From assembly GCF_001555965.1 (NCBI RefSeq), contig NZ_LSHX01000040.1, positions 1 to 58,612 on the forward strand: a DNA stretch of 58,612 bases. Reading direction: 5' to 3'. Shown piece after piece: positions 46,401 to 55,300 of this stretch. Positions within the stretch are counted from its first letter, which is position 1, and each line of letters starts with the position of its first letter. Made by a program: the position numbers and the translations under genes. The stretch comes from Sphingomonas sp. CCH21-G11. GTDB taxonomy: Bacteria > Pseudomonadota > Alphaproteobacteria > Sphingomonadales > Sphingomonadaceae. The notes beneath the pieces were generated by a model. It was given only the letters and a program-made list of their open reading frames with translations, had not been told where the DNA came from and did no database searches.

Positions 46401-47243
46401 ATGAACGAGCTTGACGCGCAGCAAGGCGCCGCCCGCACCTGGTTTGAACATTTGCGCGACCTGATCTGCGCCGAGTTCGAGGCGATCGAACGCGAAGCGG
46501 GATCGGATGCGCGCTTCACCTATACGCCGTGGGACCGCACTGACCCGTCGGGCGCGCCGGGCGGCGGCGGGGTACAGGGCCTGATGAAGGGCCGGGTGTT
46601 CGAGAAGGTCGGGGTCAACGTGTCGACCGTCGGCGGCACGTTCGAGGGCGACTTCGCCAAATCCATCCACGGCGCGGGCGAGGACCCGAGCTTTTTCGCC
46701 ACCGGCATCAGCCTGGTCGCGCATCTCGCCAATCCGCACGCGCCCGCCGTGCACATGAACACCCGGTTCCTCAACACGACCAAACGCTGGTTCGGCGGCG
46801 GCGCGGACCTCAATCCGCCGATCCCCTATGACGACGATACCGCCGCATTCCATGCGCGGATGAAGGCGGCATGCGATGCGCACGACCCCGCATATCACCC
46901 ACGGTACAAGGCATGGGCGGACGAATATTTCTACATTCCCCACCGCAAGGTCCATCGCGGCGTCGGCGGTATCTTCTACGATCATCTGGAGGGGGATTTC
47001 GACGCCAACCTGGCGTTCACCCAGGATGTCGGCCGCGCGTTCCTGGACATCTATCCGCAACTGGTGCGGCGGCGCATGGACATGCCCTTTACCGATGCCG
47101 AAAAGGCGCAGCAGCTCGCCTGGCGCGGGCGCTATGCCGAGTTCAACCTGGTCTATGACCGCGGCACGCTGTTCGGGTTGAAGACCGGCGGCAATATCGA
47201 CGCGATCCTGATGAGCCTGCCGCCAGTCGCCATCTGGGAATAA
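46401..47243 (+). CDS. hemF: Oxygen-dependent coproporphyrinogen III oxidase
   Basis: 280-residue enzyme of haem synthesis that decarboxylates coproporphyrinogen III using O2. Signature segments: GVNVSTVGGTFEGDFAK, VHMNTRFLNTTKRWFGGGAD, YFYIPHRKVHRGVGGIFYD and YAEFNLVYDRGTLFGL. Its position close to petABC agrees with supply of haem for cytochromes (context, not proof of coregulation). Confidence 0.97.
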   Translation: MNELDAQQGAARTWFEHLRDLICAEFEAIEREAGSDARFTYTPWDRTDPSGAPGGGGVQGLMKGRVFEKVGVNVSTVGGTFEGDFAKSIHGAGEDPSFFATGISLVAHLANPHAPAVHMNTRFLNTTKRWFGGGADLNPPIPYDDDTAAFHARMKAACDAHDPAYHPRYKAWADEYFYIPHRKVHRGVGGIFYDHLEGDFDANLAFTQDVGRAFLDIYPQLVRRRMDMPFTDAEKAQQLAWRGRYAEFNLVYDRGTLFGLKTGGNIDAILMSLPPVAIWE

Positions 47244-47253
47244 GCGCGCGGTG

Positions 47254-47844
47254 ATGACGCCGGTTGCCGACGATCATCTCGCGACGGTCGTCACCACGCT
47301 GGAGATGCACGCGCGGCCGCGGCCCCGCCCGCTGCCGGCGTCGCCGCTGCGGCTGGTCGCATGGCCGAAGCCGGCGCCCGACGCCTATCGCACGCTGTTC
47401 CGCAGGGTGGGCGGCCCGTGGCTTTGGTATTCGCGGCTGGTCATGCGCGACGCGGAGCTGGTCGCGGCGACGCACCGCGACGAGACCCAGGTTCATGCGG
47501 TGATCGACCCCGCGGGGATCGAGGTCGGGCTGCTCGAACTCACCCATCCCGAGCCCGATTGGTGCGCGCTCGATTATTTCGGGCTGGTGCCGGAGCTGAC
47601 CGGGCGGGGCCACGGCAACTGGCTGATGCAGCTGGCGATGGCGATGGCGTGGCGGCCGGAGGTGACGATGGTGCGCGTGAATACCTGCACGCTCGACCAT
47701 CCCGCCGCGCTGGGATTCTACCGGCGGCACGGCTTTGTCGCGGTCAAGCGGACTGTCGAGACGTTCCGCGATCCGCGCGTCACCGGCGTCCTGCCCGCCG
47801 ATGCCGCGCCTCAGATCCCGTGCCTGGCGGCCAGCCGGCGATAG
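47254..47844 (+). CDS. GNAT-family N-acetyltransferase
   Basis: 196 residues. The acetyl-CoA-binding motif A appears as LVPELTGRGHGNWLMQLAM (Q/RxxGxG/A type, near residue 120), followed by RVNTCTLDHPAALGFYRRHG, a typical C-terminal GNAT end. Substrate unknown. GTG at 47251 directly precedes ATG 47254; either may start. It overlaps the 3' end of the convergent membrane-protein gene by 34 bases. Confidence 0.85.
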   Translation: MTPVADDHLATVVTTLEMHARPRPRPLPASPLRLVAWPKPAPDAYRTLFRRVGGPWLWYSRLVMRDAELVAATHRDETQVHAVIDPAGIEVGLLELTHPEPDWCALDYFGLVPELTGRGHGNWLMQLAMAMAWRPEVTMVRVNTCTLDHPAALGFYRRHGFVAVKRTVETFRDPRVTGVLPADAAPQIPCLAASRR

Positions 47845-48548
47845 ACCGCGACCTGCGCGAGAAGGGTGACGAGCGTGACCGCGCTGACCACCAGCGCCGC
47901 CAGCACCGCGGCGGGCGCGCGCGCGATGGCTTCGGGCAAGGCAGGGCTGGCGAACAGCGCGCCGATCAGTGCGGCGATGATCTGGCCGCCCTGGCCGGCA
48001 AGCACCAGCAGGGCCAGCAGCGCAAGCAGCCGCCAGCCCTGGCCCTGCGTCGCGTCGATCGCATCGCGCGCGACGTCGAGCACGGGGTGGTCGGCACGCG
48101 CGACCAGCGCCGGTCCGACCAGGAAGGTGCGGCCAAGGATGAACAGCCCCGGCACGACGAAGAGGAACAGCCCGGCGAATGTCGCCAGCCCCATCAGCAC
48201 CATGGCCGCCATGTAGCGCGGCAGAAGGATCGCGAGGCGCCGCATCGCCGCGCCGACCGTCGGGCGGGCGGGATCGAGATAGAGCGACAGCACCGTGACC
48301 GACGCAACCCAGCCGACGCCGGTGCGGATCAATATCCAGTGCAGGTTGGCCGAGAGATAGGCGAACAGCGCCGCCTGGGCCTGGGCGGCGGTCGCATCGG
48401 GGGCGGAGGGTGGCGGCTCCGGCAATGCAAGCAGGAGCGCGAAGGACGGCAGGAACACGAACAGCCCGATCAGGGGCCACAGGACGGGGCGATCGCGGCG
48501 CCACAGCGCCCCGGCCTCGGCCAGGACGCCGGCCAGGGAAAGCCTCAT
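47811..48548 (-). CDS. Integral membrane protein of unknown function, second of a pair
   Basis: 245 residues with about six membrane helices (DRPVLWPLIGLFVFLPSFA, RTGVGWVASVTVLSLYLDP, AAMVLMGLATFAGLFLFVVP and others). The segment ATFAGLFLFVVPGLFILGRT recalls the DUF975/YciC and glycerophosphodiesterase membrane-domain group of poorly characterised proteins. ATG 48548 overlaps the stop of the upstream membrane gene (ATGA), so the two are translationally coupled and probably function together. The longer reading frame further upstream is a shadow. Confidence 0.7.
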   Translation of the reverse strand: MRLSLAGVLAEAGALWRRDRPVLWPLIGLFVFLPSFALLLALPEPPPSAPDATAAQAQAALFAYLSANLHWILIRTGVGWVASVTVLSLYLDPARPTVGAAMRRLAILLPRYMAAMVLMGLATFAGLFLFVVPGLFILGRTFLVGPALVARADHPVLDVARDAIDATQGQGWRLLALLALLVLAGQGGQIIAALIGALFASPALPEAIARAPAAVLAALVVSAVTLVTLLAQVAVYRRLAARHGI

Positions 48549-49402
48549 CCGGCCGGCTCCGCCAGCGGATCGACGGGTACCGACGCGTGCCGCGCGACCG
48601 CGGCGACATAGAGCCGGGCGACGAACACCGTCTGCACGACGGCCAGCCCGGTGGCGACCAGCGCGGCGACCAGCGCGATCAGCACGTCCGCGACGGTGAG
48701 CACCCCGTCTCCGCCCGCCACGATTTTCAGCAACGCGCCCAACCCCGCCGAAACGCCGAGCGTCAGGAAGATGGCGACGATCGCGAACAGGATGATGACC
48801 CCGATGATCTTGAGCGTCATCCCGCGGGTCAGCGACCAGGACCGGCGGATCGCCCCGAGGCCGATCGGCGCGTCGACCAGCGCCGGCATGACCAGGATCA
48901 GCCGCGCGGCGAGGAAGAAGAAGACCGGCATCAGCACGATGACGTAGAGTGCGGACCATGCGGCCGCGACCGGCGGCAATTCGGGCTGCGCCGCGCCGGT
49001 GCTCGCCGCGACCATGTTGAAGCCATAGGCGGCGAGGATGAGGACGATCGGCACGAACAGCAGGAGCATCGCGGCGGCAAGGACCAGCGACACCCCGATG
49101 ATCGGGAGGAAGCGACGAAGCCCGCGCGCGCGCGCGGCGGTGGCCCCGGCATCTGGATCAAGCACGAGCGCGGTCAGCATGGTCTGGCCGACGACGCCCG
49201 CCAGCGCCGCGATCACCCCGATAACGGCGAACACGATGGCCGCCACGGCTTCCGCGTCGGTCGCCGGCTTCTCCATCACCGCGCCGATCGCCTGGGGGAT
49301 GAAGATGAACGGGATGACGATCGCGAGCACCGCGCCCAGATTGTCGCTGACGAACTCCATCGACCGGTCCCAGACCGCGTCCATATTGACCATGCGCGAC
49401 AT
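48545..49402 (-). CDS. Integral membrane protein of unknown function, first of a pair
   Basis: About 285 residues with six or seven membrane helices: LGAVLAIVIPFIFIPQAIGA, VAAIVFAVIGVIAALAGVVG, IIGVSLVLAAAMLLLFVPIV, KIIGVIILFAIVAIFLTLGV among them, and an amphipathic SWSLTRGMTLKIIG loop typical of glycerophosphodiesterase membrane-domain-like proteins. An ATG at 49393 with GAGGGG ten bases upstream is an equally good start. No enzymatic domain. Coupled to the smaller membrane protein that follows. Confidence 0.7.
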   Translation of the reverse strand: MSRMVNMDAVWDRSMEFVSDNLGAVLAIVIPFIFIPQAIGAVMEKPATDAEAVAAIVFAVIGVIAALAGVVGQTMLTALVLDPDAGATAARARGLRRFLPIIGVSLVLAAAMLLLFVPIVLILAAYGFNMVAASTGAAQPELPPVAAAWSALYVIVLMPVFFFLAARLILVMPALVDAPIGLGAIRRSWSLTRGMTLKIIGVIILFAIVAIFLTLGVSAGLGALLKIVAGGDGVLTVADVLIALVAALVATGLAVVQTVFVARLYVAAVARHASVPVDPLAEPAG

Positions 49403-49457
49403 ACCCCTCACTTGATCGCCCGACACGTTCCTCTAGCCGCCGGCCGGACACTTGCCA

Positions 49458-50156
49458 ATGCACGCCGCTCCATTCCCGCGTGACGCGACCGAAACGCTGA
49501 TCGACGGCGTCGCCTGGCGCACGACCCCGGGGCTGACCCCCTATCCGAAGTCGCTGGCCGAGATGACGGCGCGCGCCGAGGCGATCGCGGCGGGGACGGC
49601 AGGCGAGCTGATCTGGCTGCTCGAACACCCGCCCGTCTATACCGCGGGGACCAGCGCCGACCCCGCCGAGCTGATCGATCCGCGCTTTCCGGTCCATGCC
49701 GCCGGACGCGGCGGGCGCTATACCTATCACGGGCCGGGGCAGCGGATCGGCTATCTGATGCTCGATCTGGCCGCGCGGGGGCGCGACGTCCGCCGGTTCG
49801 TTCACGCGCTCGAGCATTGGCTGATTGCGACGCTGGCCGCGCTCGACATTCCGGCCTTTGCAGTGCCCGACCGGATCGGGATCTGGACGCACGATGCCGA
49901 CGGCGTGGAGGCCAAGATCGGCGCGATCGGGATCCGCGTGAAGAAATGGGTGACGCTGCACGGCTTTTCGATCAACCTGGCACCCGACCTGACTCATTTC
50001 ACGGGGATTGTGCCGTGCGGCATCGCCGAATATCCCGTGACCAGTGCCGCCCTGCTTGGCCGGCGCATTGACAACGCGGCCTTTGATGCTGCACTTGCGC
50101 TTGCGTACCCAGATTTTGTCCAGGCGCTCGGTAACACTAAAAAAAACGAGGCTTGA
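49458..50156 (+). CDS. lipB: Octanoyltransferase LipB
   Basis: 232 residues; transfers octanoyl groups from ACP to lipoyl domains such as GcvH, whose gene is in this window. Motifs: [40 protein letters not shown], the catalytic Lys in [20 protein letters not shown] and catalytic Cys in [15 protein letters not shown] 49458 chosen; a TTG six bases upstream is also in frame. Confidence 0.95.
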   Translation: MHAAPFPRDATETLIDGVAWRTTPGLTPYPKSLAEMTARAEAIAAGTAGELIWLLEHPPVYTAGTSADPAELIDPRFPVHAAGRGGRYTYHGPGQRIGYLMLDLAARGRDVRRFVHALEHWLIATLAALDIPAFAVPDRIGIWTHDADGVEAKIGAIGIRVKKWVTLHGFSINLAPDLTHFTGIVPCGIAEYPVTSAALLGRRIDNAAFDAALALAYPDFVQALGNTKKNEA

Positions 50157-50245
50157 GGGTCACCCGCGTTTGTGTCTAACGTCCACACCGGTTTGGGTTA
50201 TCAGACCAAAGGGTCGTCCAAATCCATTATCTAGGGAGCTTCTAC

Positions 50246-50503
50246 ATGCGTGCACTCATTTCCAAGGTCGCGACGGTTTCGATGATCGCCGGCGCGGCGC
50301 TGCTCGTCTCGGCATGCGGTGAAACCACCGAAACCCCGGCCGCAAACACCACCGTCACCGACCTCAATTCGACCGACGCGATGATGGACGGCACGATGAC
50401 CGACAACATGACCGCCGTCGACGGCGCGATGGGCAACGACGCCATGATGGCCAACGACGCCATGATGTCGAACGATGCGATGATGTCGAACGACGCGATG
50501 TAA
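50246..50503 (+). CDS. Small lipoprotein with Asn-Asp-Ala-Met-Met repeats
   Basis: 85 residues. Lipoprotein signal (TVSMIAGAALLVSAC; lipobox VSAC, Cys24), a Thr/Asn-rich linker, then repeats DAMMDG, NDAMMA, NDAMMS, NDAMMS, NDAM. AGGGAGC precedes the ATG by nine bases. Paired methionines with acidic residues suggest a possible Cu(I)-binding tail, but low-complexity surface lipoproteins of this kind are common and no function is known. Followed by an intrinsic terminator, so probably a strongly expressed single-gene transcript. Confidence 0.75.
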   Translation: MRALISKVATVSMIAGAALLVSACGETTETPAANTTVTDLNSTDAMMDGTMTDNMTAVDGAMGNDAMMANDAMMSNDAMMSNDAM

Positions 50504-50535
50504 TTCGCGCGACATTCGTGCAAGATCGAATTGGG

Positions 50536-50566
50536 GCCGTCCGGGCGACCGGGCGGCTCTTTCGAT
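50536..50566 (+). terminator. Intrinsic terminator after the Met-rich lipoprotein gene
   Basis: GCCGTCCGG, loop GCGA, CCGGGCGGC form a GC-rich stem (50536-50557), followed by TCTTTCGATT. It lies about 30 bases after the stop codon. Confidence 0.65.
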
Positions 50567-50705
50567 TCCGGCCGGATGGCGTGCGACATGAACGGGCCGT
50601 TCAGGAAAAAGCGGTTGGCGGGCGCACAAAAATCCCTAACGATCCGCGCAGGCAAAAAATCGGCGCGCCGCCACCAACGGTCGGGGTCGAGTGTGAGAGG
50701 AAGCG

Positions 50706-51392
50706 ATGAGCGTGTTGCGTAGCTGGCGGCTGTGGACCGCCGCCATCCTGCTGGGATCCACCGTGGCGGCACCCGCCCAGGCCCAGTTCTTCTTCAAGCC
50801 CAAGGACCTGCGCGGCGCGCAGGTGACGGGGGCGGAACCCGGCATGGTCAGCCAGACTCTGCCAGACGCCACGCCCGCCGAATACCAGGCGGCGCTGGTT
50901 TGGAACCTGCGCGCGGCGCTGAATGTCGCGGCGCTGCAATGCCAGTTCGAGCCCGGACTGCTGACGCTCGACAATTACAACGCCGTTCTGGTCGACCATA
51001 AGGACGAGCTGCAGGCGAGCTTCAGGACGATCGAGGGCTATTTCCTGCGGAAGAACCCCAAGAATGCGCGCGCCGCCCGTACCGCGTTCGACAGCTATCA
51101 GACACGGGTCTATGCCGCGTTTTCGGCGGTGTCGGCGCAGTATATCTTTTGCCTGACCGCCGGATCGGTGGGTCGCGACGCGATCTTCGCGCCGCGCGGC
51201 AGCTTTCACAAGGTCGCGCAGAACCGCATGGTCGAGATGCGGGGCGCGCTGGTGCCCTGGGGCGAGCAGCAATTCACCAGCGCCAAGCACCTCGCCACGC
51301 CCAGCCCACTGCCGACGCGCTTCGCCGACGAAAGCTGCTGGCGGCGCAATGTGTGGCAGGATCGCCGCTGCGGGCCGTTCCGCGCGTCCTGA
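50706..51392 (+). CDS. Exported protein of unknown function
   Basis: 228 residues with a clear signal peptide (RLWTAAILLGSTVAAPAQAQ). The mature protein has conserved-looking helices (VWNLRAALNVAALQCQFEPG, NYNAVLVDHKDEL, AYQTR-like SYQTRVYAAFSAVSAQYIFC) and four cysteines, which may form disulphides. It resembles sphingomonad hypothetical proteins without assigned domain. GAGAGGAAGCG precedes the ATG. Confidence 0.7.
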   Translation: MSVLRSWRLWTAAILLGSTVAAPAQAQFFFKPKDLRGAQVTGAEPGMVSQTLPDATPAEYQAALVWNLRAALNVAALQCQFEPGLLTLDNYNAVLVDHKDELQASFRTIEGYFLRKNPKNARAARTAFDSYQTRVYAAFSAVSAQYIFCLTAGSVGRDAIFAPRGSFHKVAQNRMVEMRGALVPWGEQQFTSAKHLATPSPLPTRFADESCWRRNVWQDRRCGPFRAS

Positions 51393-51411
51393 CCGGACGC
51401 CGCGCAGCCCC

Positions 51412-52053
51412 TTAACGCAGGCCGAGCAGCTTGTGCGTCTGAAGCGACAGGCGCCAGCCGGGCCGGGCCAGCACGAGGTCGATCGCGGCGCGGACATGGT
51501 CGGCGGGATCGGCCCCGTCGACCGGGTCCATCGGCTGGACCAGGAAATGATCGAAACGCCACGCGGCCAGCGCGTCGGGGTCGTGCCCGGCCTGGGGCCA
51601 GACCAGCTTGAGCTCGTTGCCCGACCGCTGCACGACGTCGCTCCCCGCCTTGGGGCTGACGCAGACCCAGTCGATGCGCGGATGGACGGGCAGCGTGCCG
51701 TTGGTCTCGATCGCGATCTCGAACCCCTCGGCATGGAGCGCGTCGACCAGCGCATCGTCGACCTGGAGCATCGGTTCGCCCCCGGTCAGCACGACGAAGC
51801 GGCGCGCCGGATCGTCGCCCCAATGCGCGACGACCGATGCAGCCAGTATGGCGGCGTCGGCGAAACGCCCCCCGCCCGCGCCGTCGGTGCCGACGAAATC
51901 GGTGTCGCAGAAGCGGCAGACCGCCGTCGCGCGATCGGCCTCGCGCCCCGACCAGAGGTTGCAGCCGGCAAAGCGGACGAACACGGCGCGGCGACCGGCC
52001 TGCATCCCCTCCCCCTGCAGGGTCAGGAACATTTCCTTGACGGCATAGCGCAT
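51412..52053 (-). CDS. queE: 7-carboxy-7-deazaguanine synthase QueE
   Basis: 213-residue radical SAM enzyme making CDG in queuosine synthesis. The cluster cysteines are spaced Cx14Cx2C (CNLWSG...CRFCDTDFVG, near residues 30-50) instead of the usual Cx3Cx2C; such a variant is known in some QueE proteins (for example Burkholderia). VVLTGGEPMLQVDDALVDAL and ETNGTLPVHPRIDWVCVSPK are typical. ATG at 52053 (MRYAVKEMFL) starts seven bases after the queC stop; the two genes form an operon. Confidence 0.95.
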   Translation of the reverse strand: MRYAVKEMFLTLQGEGMQAGRRAVFVRFAGCNLWSGREADRATAVCRFCDTDFVGTDGAGGGRFADAAILAASVVAHWGDDPARRFVVLTGGEPMLQVDDALVDALHAEGFEIAIETNGTLPVHPRIDWVCVSPKAGSDVVQRSGNELKLVWPQAGHDPDALAAWRFDHFLVQPMDPVDGADPADHVRAAIDLVLARPGWRLSLQTHKLLGLR

Positions 52054-52060
52054 CGCGCGG

Positions 52061-52747
52061 TCAGGGCCGGACGACATAGTCGGTGGGATCGGGCAGCCCG
52101 GCGTCGGCAAAGCCCTTGGCCCGCAGGCGGCAGCTGTCGCAGCGGCCGCAATGCCGCCCGCCCGGCGCGGGATCGTAGCAGGACCAGCTGATCCCGGCGT
52201 CGAGGCCGAGCCGGTCGGCTTCGCGCACGATATCGGCCTTGGTCATGTGCTGGAGCGGCGCGTGGATGGTGAAGGGTTGCCCCTCGACCCCGGCGCGCGT
52301 CGCCAGTTCGGCCAGCCGCGCGAACCCGGCGATGAATTCGGGACGGCAATCGGGATAGCCCGAATAATCGAGCGCATTGACCCCGATGAACAAATCGCGC
52401 GCGCCCGCGGCCTCCGCCCAGCCCAGCGCGAGCGACAGGAAGATGGTGTTGCGCGCGGGCACATAGGTGACCGGAATGCCCGGGCCGACGCCCGCCTTGG
52501 GCACGTCGATCGCATCGGTCAGCGCCGAACCGCCGAACTGGCGCAGGTCAAGCGGCAGGATGACGTGGCGTTCGGCACCGAGCAGCATCGCGACCCGGCG
52601 CGCGGCGGCCAGTTCGACCTGGTGGCGCTGATTATAGTCGATCGACAGCGCGAACAGGCGATAGCCGCCCTCCCGCGCGAGCGCGGCGGCAACCATCGAG
52701 TCGAGCCCGCCCGAGACGAGGACGACGGCAATCGGAGCTTGGGTCAT
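52061..52747 (-). CDS. queC: 7-cyano-7-deazaguanine synthase QueC
   Basis: 228-residue ATP-dependent PP-loop enzyme converting CDG to preQ0. PP-loop [15 protein letters not shown] near residue 12; [19 protein letters not shown]; zinc site cysteines in [20 protein letters not shown] near 195-214. ATG 52747 is the natural start. queC and queE supply the queuosine precursor; queD and queF are not in the window. Confidence 0.96.
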   Translation of the reverse strand: MTQAPIAVVLVSGGLDSMVAAALAREGGYRLFALSIDYNQRHQVELAAARRVAMLLGAERHVILPLDLRQFGGSALTDAIDVPKAGVGPGIPVTYVPARNTIFLSLALGWAEAAGARDLFIGVNALDYSGYPDCRPEFIAGFARLAELATRAGVEGQPFTIHAPLQHMTKADIVREADRLGLDAGISWSCYDPAPGGRHCGRCDSCRLRAKGFADAGLPDPTDYVVRP

Positions 52748-52881
52748 GCGCGCAGCCGCTACGCCGAACCGGGCGCGACCGCAATGCGCGGCGTGCCCGC
52801 GCACTGATTACGCGAATTGCGCAGTCGACGGGCGACGCGGCGTCGCGGACTTGTTCACCGCCACGGGCGAAAAGGCGCGAC

Positions 52882-53283
52882 ATGAACCGCCCCTTCTCCC
52901 TGCGCGACCTCGCCCCGCCCGGCCCCCCGTCCTGGCACGAACGCCGGCTCGACAAACGCCACCGCATCCGCGTGACCGGGGGCATCCGGCCGGTGCGCGG
53001 CCGCATGATCCCGGTCGAGGTCACCGACCTGTCGGCGACGGGATGCCGCATCGACACCGACCTGTTCCGGCCGGGCGAGATGGTCTGGATCGCGGTGCCG
53101 CCGCTGGCGCCGATGATGGCGTGGATCCAGTGGCGGCGCGGCGGACAGGCCGGGTTGCGCTTTGAACGTGCACTGCACCGGTCGGTCCTGGCGCACCTGG
53201 TCCAGCGGCATCGTCCACCGGGCGGGAGCCGCGACGACCGGCTCCGTCCGGTGCCGGCACCCGTGGCCACCGGTCAGAGGTAG
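52882..53283 (+). CDS. PilZ-domain protein
   Basis: 133 residues. The cyclic-di-GMP-binding pattern is visible: basic KRHRIRV near residue 25 (RxxxR-like) and EVTDLSATGCRIDT near 47 (D/NxSxxG). A single PilZ domain with a disordered C terminus. A c-di-GMP effector role is likely; a link to the Tad pilus 25 kb away is speculation. Convergent with the DUF1223 gene, overlapping it by ten bases. Confidence 0.8.
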   Translation: MNRPFSLRDLAPPGPPSWHERRLDKRHRIRVTGGIRPVRGRMIPVEVTDLSATGCRIDTDLFRPGEMVWIAVPPLAPMMAWIQWRRGGQAGLRFERALHRSVLAHLVQRHRPPGGSRDDRLRPVPAPVATGQR

Positions 53284-54026
53284 CGCGCGGCCAGGATGGG
53301 GCCGGTGGTACCTTCGCGCACGACGAGCGCATAACGGTCGGCGCCGCGCACGGCGCGCTGTTCGGGCATGATCGTGATCCGCTGCTCGCCGCCCTTCCAC
53401 CGCGCCAGCTCGCGCTCGCCGGTGAAGACGTTGCTGTAGCGGATCTTGCGCCCGCCATTTTCGCCGTTGGCGATGTTGACGTCGACCTGGCGGCGCAGCG
53501 CGACCAGGGTAACGCGTGCCTCGCGGGCCGGCTTGCCGTTGATCGTGACCTGGGTCGGGCCATTGCCCGCGCGCTGGATCGCAATCGCGGGCTGCGGCTG
53601 CTTCGATGCCTCGATGATCATCTGCTTGATCTTGTCGCCCCGCCCGCCGACGACGCCGCTGCGGCCCTGGACAACCGATTGCGGGGTGTAGACCCCGGCA
53701 CCGGGGATCTTGCGGCCGGCATAGGCGCGCTGGAGATTGGTATTCTCCTCACGCGCGAGCGTGTCCTTCCAGCCCAGCCGATCCCAATAGGTCACGGGCC
53801 GGGTGATCGCGACGACCGACGGGTCCGCCGCCAGGATCGCCTGAACATGATCGGCCGGCGGACAGGACGAGCAGCCCTGGCTGGTGAACAGCTCGACCGC
53901 GACCGGCATCGCGGGGTTGCCGGCCGGGGGGGCCGGCGGCGTCGACGCCGCGGGCTGGGTGGCCCAGGCGATCGCGCCGGCGGCAACCAGGGTGAGCGAT
54001 CCGACGATCTTCTTCATGTGCGTCAT
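53274..54026 (-). CDS. DUF1223-family thioredoxin-fold exported protein
   Basis: About 250 residues. Signal peptide (KKIVGSLTLVAAGAIAWATQ), then the family motif VELFTSQGCSSCPPADHV with a CxxC pair (near residue 50), VTYWDRLGWKDTLAREENT and YTPQSVVQGRSGVVGG. These define DUF1223, thioredoxin-like periplasmic proteins of unknown function. ATG at 54026 has GGGAA ten bases upstream; an in-frame ATG at 54017 is close behind. It carries its own GTAACC-N16-CGAA promoter-like site just after the anti-sigma gene, the same pattern as before the sigma gene, so it is a candidate target of that sigma factor. Confidence 0.85.
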   Translation of the reverse strand: MTHMKKIVGSLTLVAAGAIAWATQPAASTPPAPPAGNPAMPVAVELFTSQGCSSCPPADHVQAILAADPSVVAITRPVTYWDRLGWKDTLAREENTNLQRAYAGRKIPGAGVYTPQSVVQGRSGVVGGRGDKIKQMIIEASKQPQPAIAIQRAGNGPTQVTINGKPAREARVTLVALRRQVDVNIANGENGGRKIRYSNVFTGERELARWKGGEQRITIMPEQRAVRGADRYALVVREGTTGPILAARYL

Positions 54027-54079
54027 ATGCGTGCATTCCCATGATGCGGCCCGGCGCATGCCGGGCAGGATGCCCCCGG

Positions 54080-54105
54080 TTCGGCACCGGGGGGCAAATG
54101 GTTAC
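54080..54105 (-). promoter_or_regulatory. ECF-type promoter-like site before the DUF1223 gene
   Basis: On the minus strand GTAACC (54105-54100), 16 bases, CGAA (54083-54080). The same spacing and hexamer/tetramer pair occurs before the ECF sigma gene. The CGAA lies in the loop of a hairpin (54071-54096) that may also be a terminator remnant after nrsF, which lowers confidence. Confidence 0.55.
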
Positions 54106-54109
54106 GCGC

Positions 54110-54745
54110 TCACCAGCGCAACAGCCGCGGCCCGACCAGCCGGCCGATACCCGCGCTGACCGCCACCGCGAGCGTGTACCAGATCGCCGCGAAATGGACC
54201 GAATTGCTGGGGCAGTGCAGGTTGTAGGCAAAGGTGCCGAGCGCGCCCGCCGCCAGCCCGACGAGCCAGCCGGCGCGCGCGGCATCGGTCACCGCGCCGC
54301 GCCGCAGCCAGGCGATCAGCCCGCCACCGATCAACAGCGCGCTCGCCAGGCTGACCGCGAAACAGACGATCACGTCCGGCCCGGCGATCTCGTTCACCGG
54401 CATCGTACCGGTGCGCAGCATCGTCGTCGCGCTGGCAAGCGGCAGCAGCGCGCCCGCCAGCAGCGTCCAGCGCCAGCCGTCGCGGCGTCCGCCGATTTCC
54501 GGCCGGGCGCTTCCCACCACCGTTGCCATCGCGGCAAGGCCGATCAGCAGCAGCAGGCCGGAACGGACCAGTACAAGCTCCGCAGGCTGGAGCATCACGA
54601 TGTCATAGCGCAGCCCGGTGACCAGCGCGGTCGCGACGATCGCGGCCAGCGTGCCGCCCAGGGTGACGATCATTCCCACGCGCGGCGACGTGCGCCGCAC
54701 GGGGCGCAGGTCCGCGACAAGATCGTCGATGGTACGCTCAGTCAT
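54110..54745 (-). CDS. NrsF-type (DUF1109) anti-sigma factor
   Basis: 211-residue membrane protein with six helices (VGMIVTLGGTLAAIVATALV, LVRSGLLLLIGLAAMATVVG, WTLLAGALLPLASATTML, VIVCFAVSLASALLIGGGLI and two more). It carries Cys128 and Cys178, 50 residues apart, as the Caulobacter NrsF sensor cysteines C131 and C181 are (as I recall). It should hold the neighbouring ECF sigma inactive at the membrane until metal stress. Overlap with the sigma gene: ATG 54745 lies two bases beyond the sigma stop; GAGAG is eight bases upstream. Confidence 0.85.
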   Translation of the reverse strand: MTERTIDDLVADLRPVRRTSPRVGMIVTLGGTLAAIVATALVTGLRYDIVMLQPAELVLVRSGLLLLIGLAAMATVVGSARPEIGGRRDGWRWTLLAGALLPLASATTMLRTGTMPVNEIAGPDVIVCFAVSLASALLIGGGLIAWLRRGAVTDAARAGWLVGLAAGALGTFAYNLHCPSNSVHFAAIWYTLAVAVSAGIGRLVGPRLLRW

Positions 54746-54746
54746 C

Positions 54747-55271
54747 CTATTCACTCTCGATATGTCGGGCGAGCTTCTTCAGCCCGCGATGGATGTTGAC
54801 CTTGACCAGCGAGGGCGACTGCCGGCTGGCGGCCGATGCCTCCGCGATCGAAAGCCCTTCGATCTTGACCAGCCGGATCGCTTCCGCCTGGGCGGCGGGC
54901 AGATGCGCGAGCAGCCGGTCGATGCTGATCCGTGCGACCGAATCGGATTCAAACCCGTCAAAGCCGATATCGCCGACCATTTCCTGTTCACCCGCGCGAT
55001 AGACGCGGCGCAGCTGATCCACCCAGCGGTAGCGCGCGATCGCGGCCAGCCACGGCAGATAGGGCCGCGCGGGATCATAGGTGGCGCGCTTGGCATGGAT
55101 CGAGATCAGCGTTTCCTGGATCAGGTCGTCGACCTGTCCGGGCGCGATCCGCCGGTCGAAATAGCGTTTGAGCCACAGACGGCTGGCATCGAGCACCGCG
55201 CGATACGCCGCCGCATCGCCCGCCTGCGCGCGCGCCATCAATTGTCCCAGCGCCTGTTCGCCCGCCTTCAT
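54747..55271 (-). CDS. ECF sigma factor, SigF-like
   Basis: 174 residues. Sigma-70 region 2 (YFDRRIAPGQVDDLIQETLI, WLAAIARYRWVDQLRR) and region 4 (LLAHLPAAQAEAIRLVKIEG, LSIAEASAASRQSPSLVKVN) are present, and regions 1 and 3 are absent. Its paired gene encodes an NrsF-type anti-sigma factor, placing it in the SigF/NrsF group known from Caulobacter, which responds to chromium and cadmium. It probably activates its own promoter (55301-55327). Confidence 0.9.
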   Translation of the reverse strand: MKAGEQALGQLMARAQAGDAAAYRAVLDASRLWLKRYFDRRIAPGQVDDLIQETLISIHAKRATYDPARPYLPWLAAIARYRWVDQLRRVYRAGEQEMVGDIGFDGFESDSVARISIDRLLAHLPAAQAEAIRLVKIEGLSIAEASAASRQSPSLVKVNIHRGLKKLARHIESE

Positions 55272-55300
55272 GCCCGTTTCCGCACAGCTAACGACGAGGG

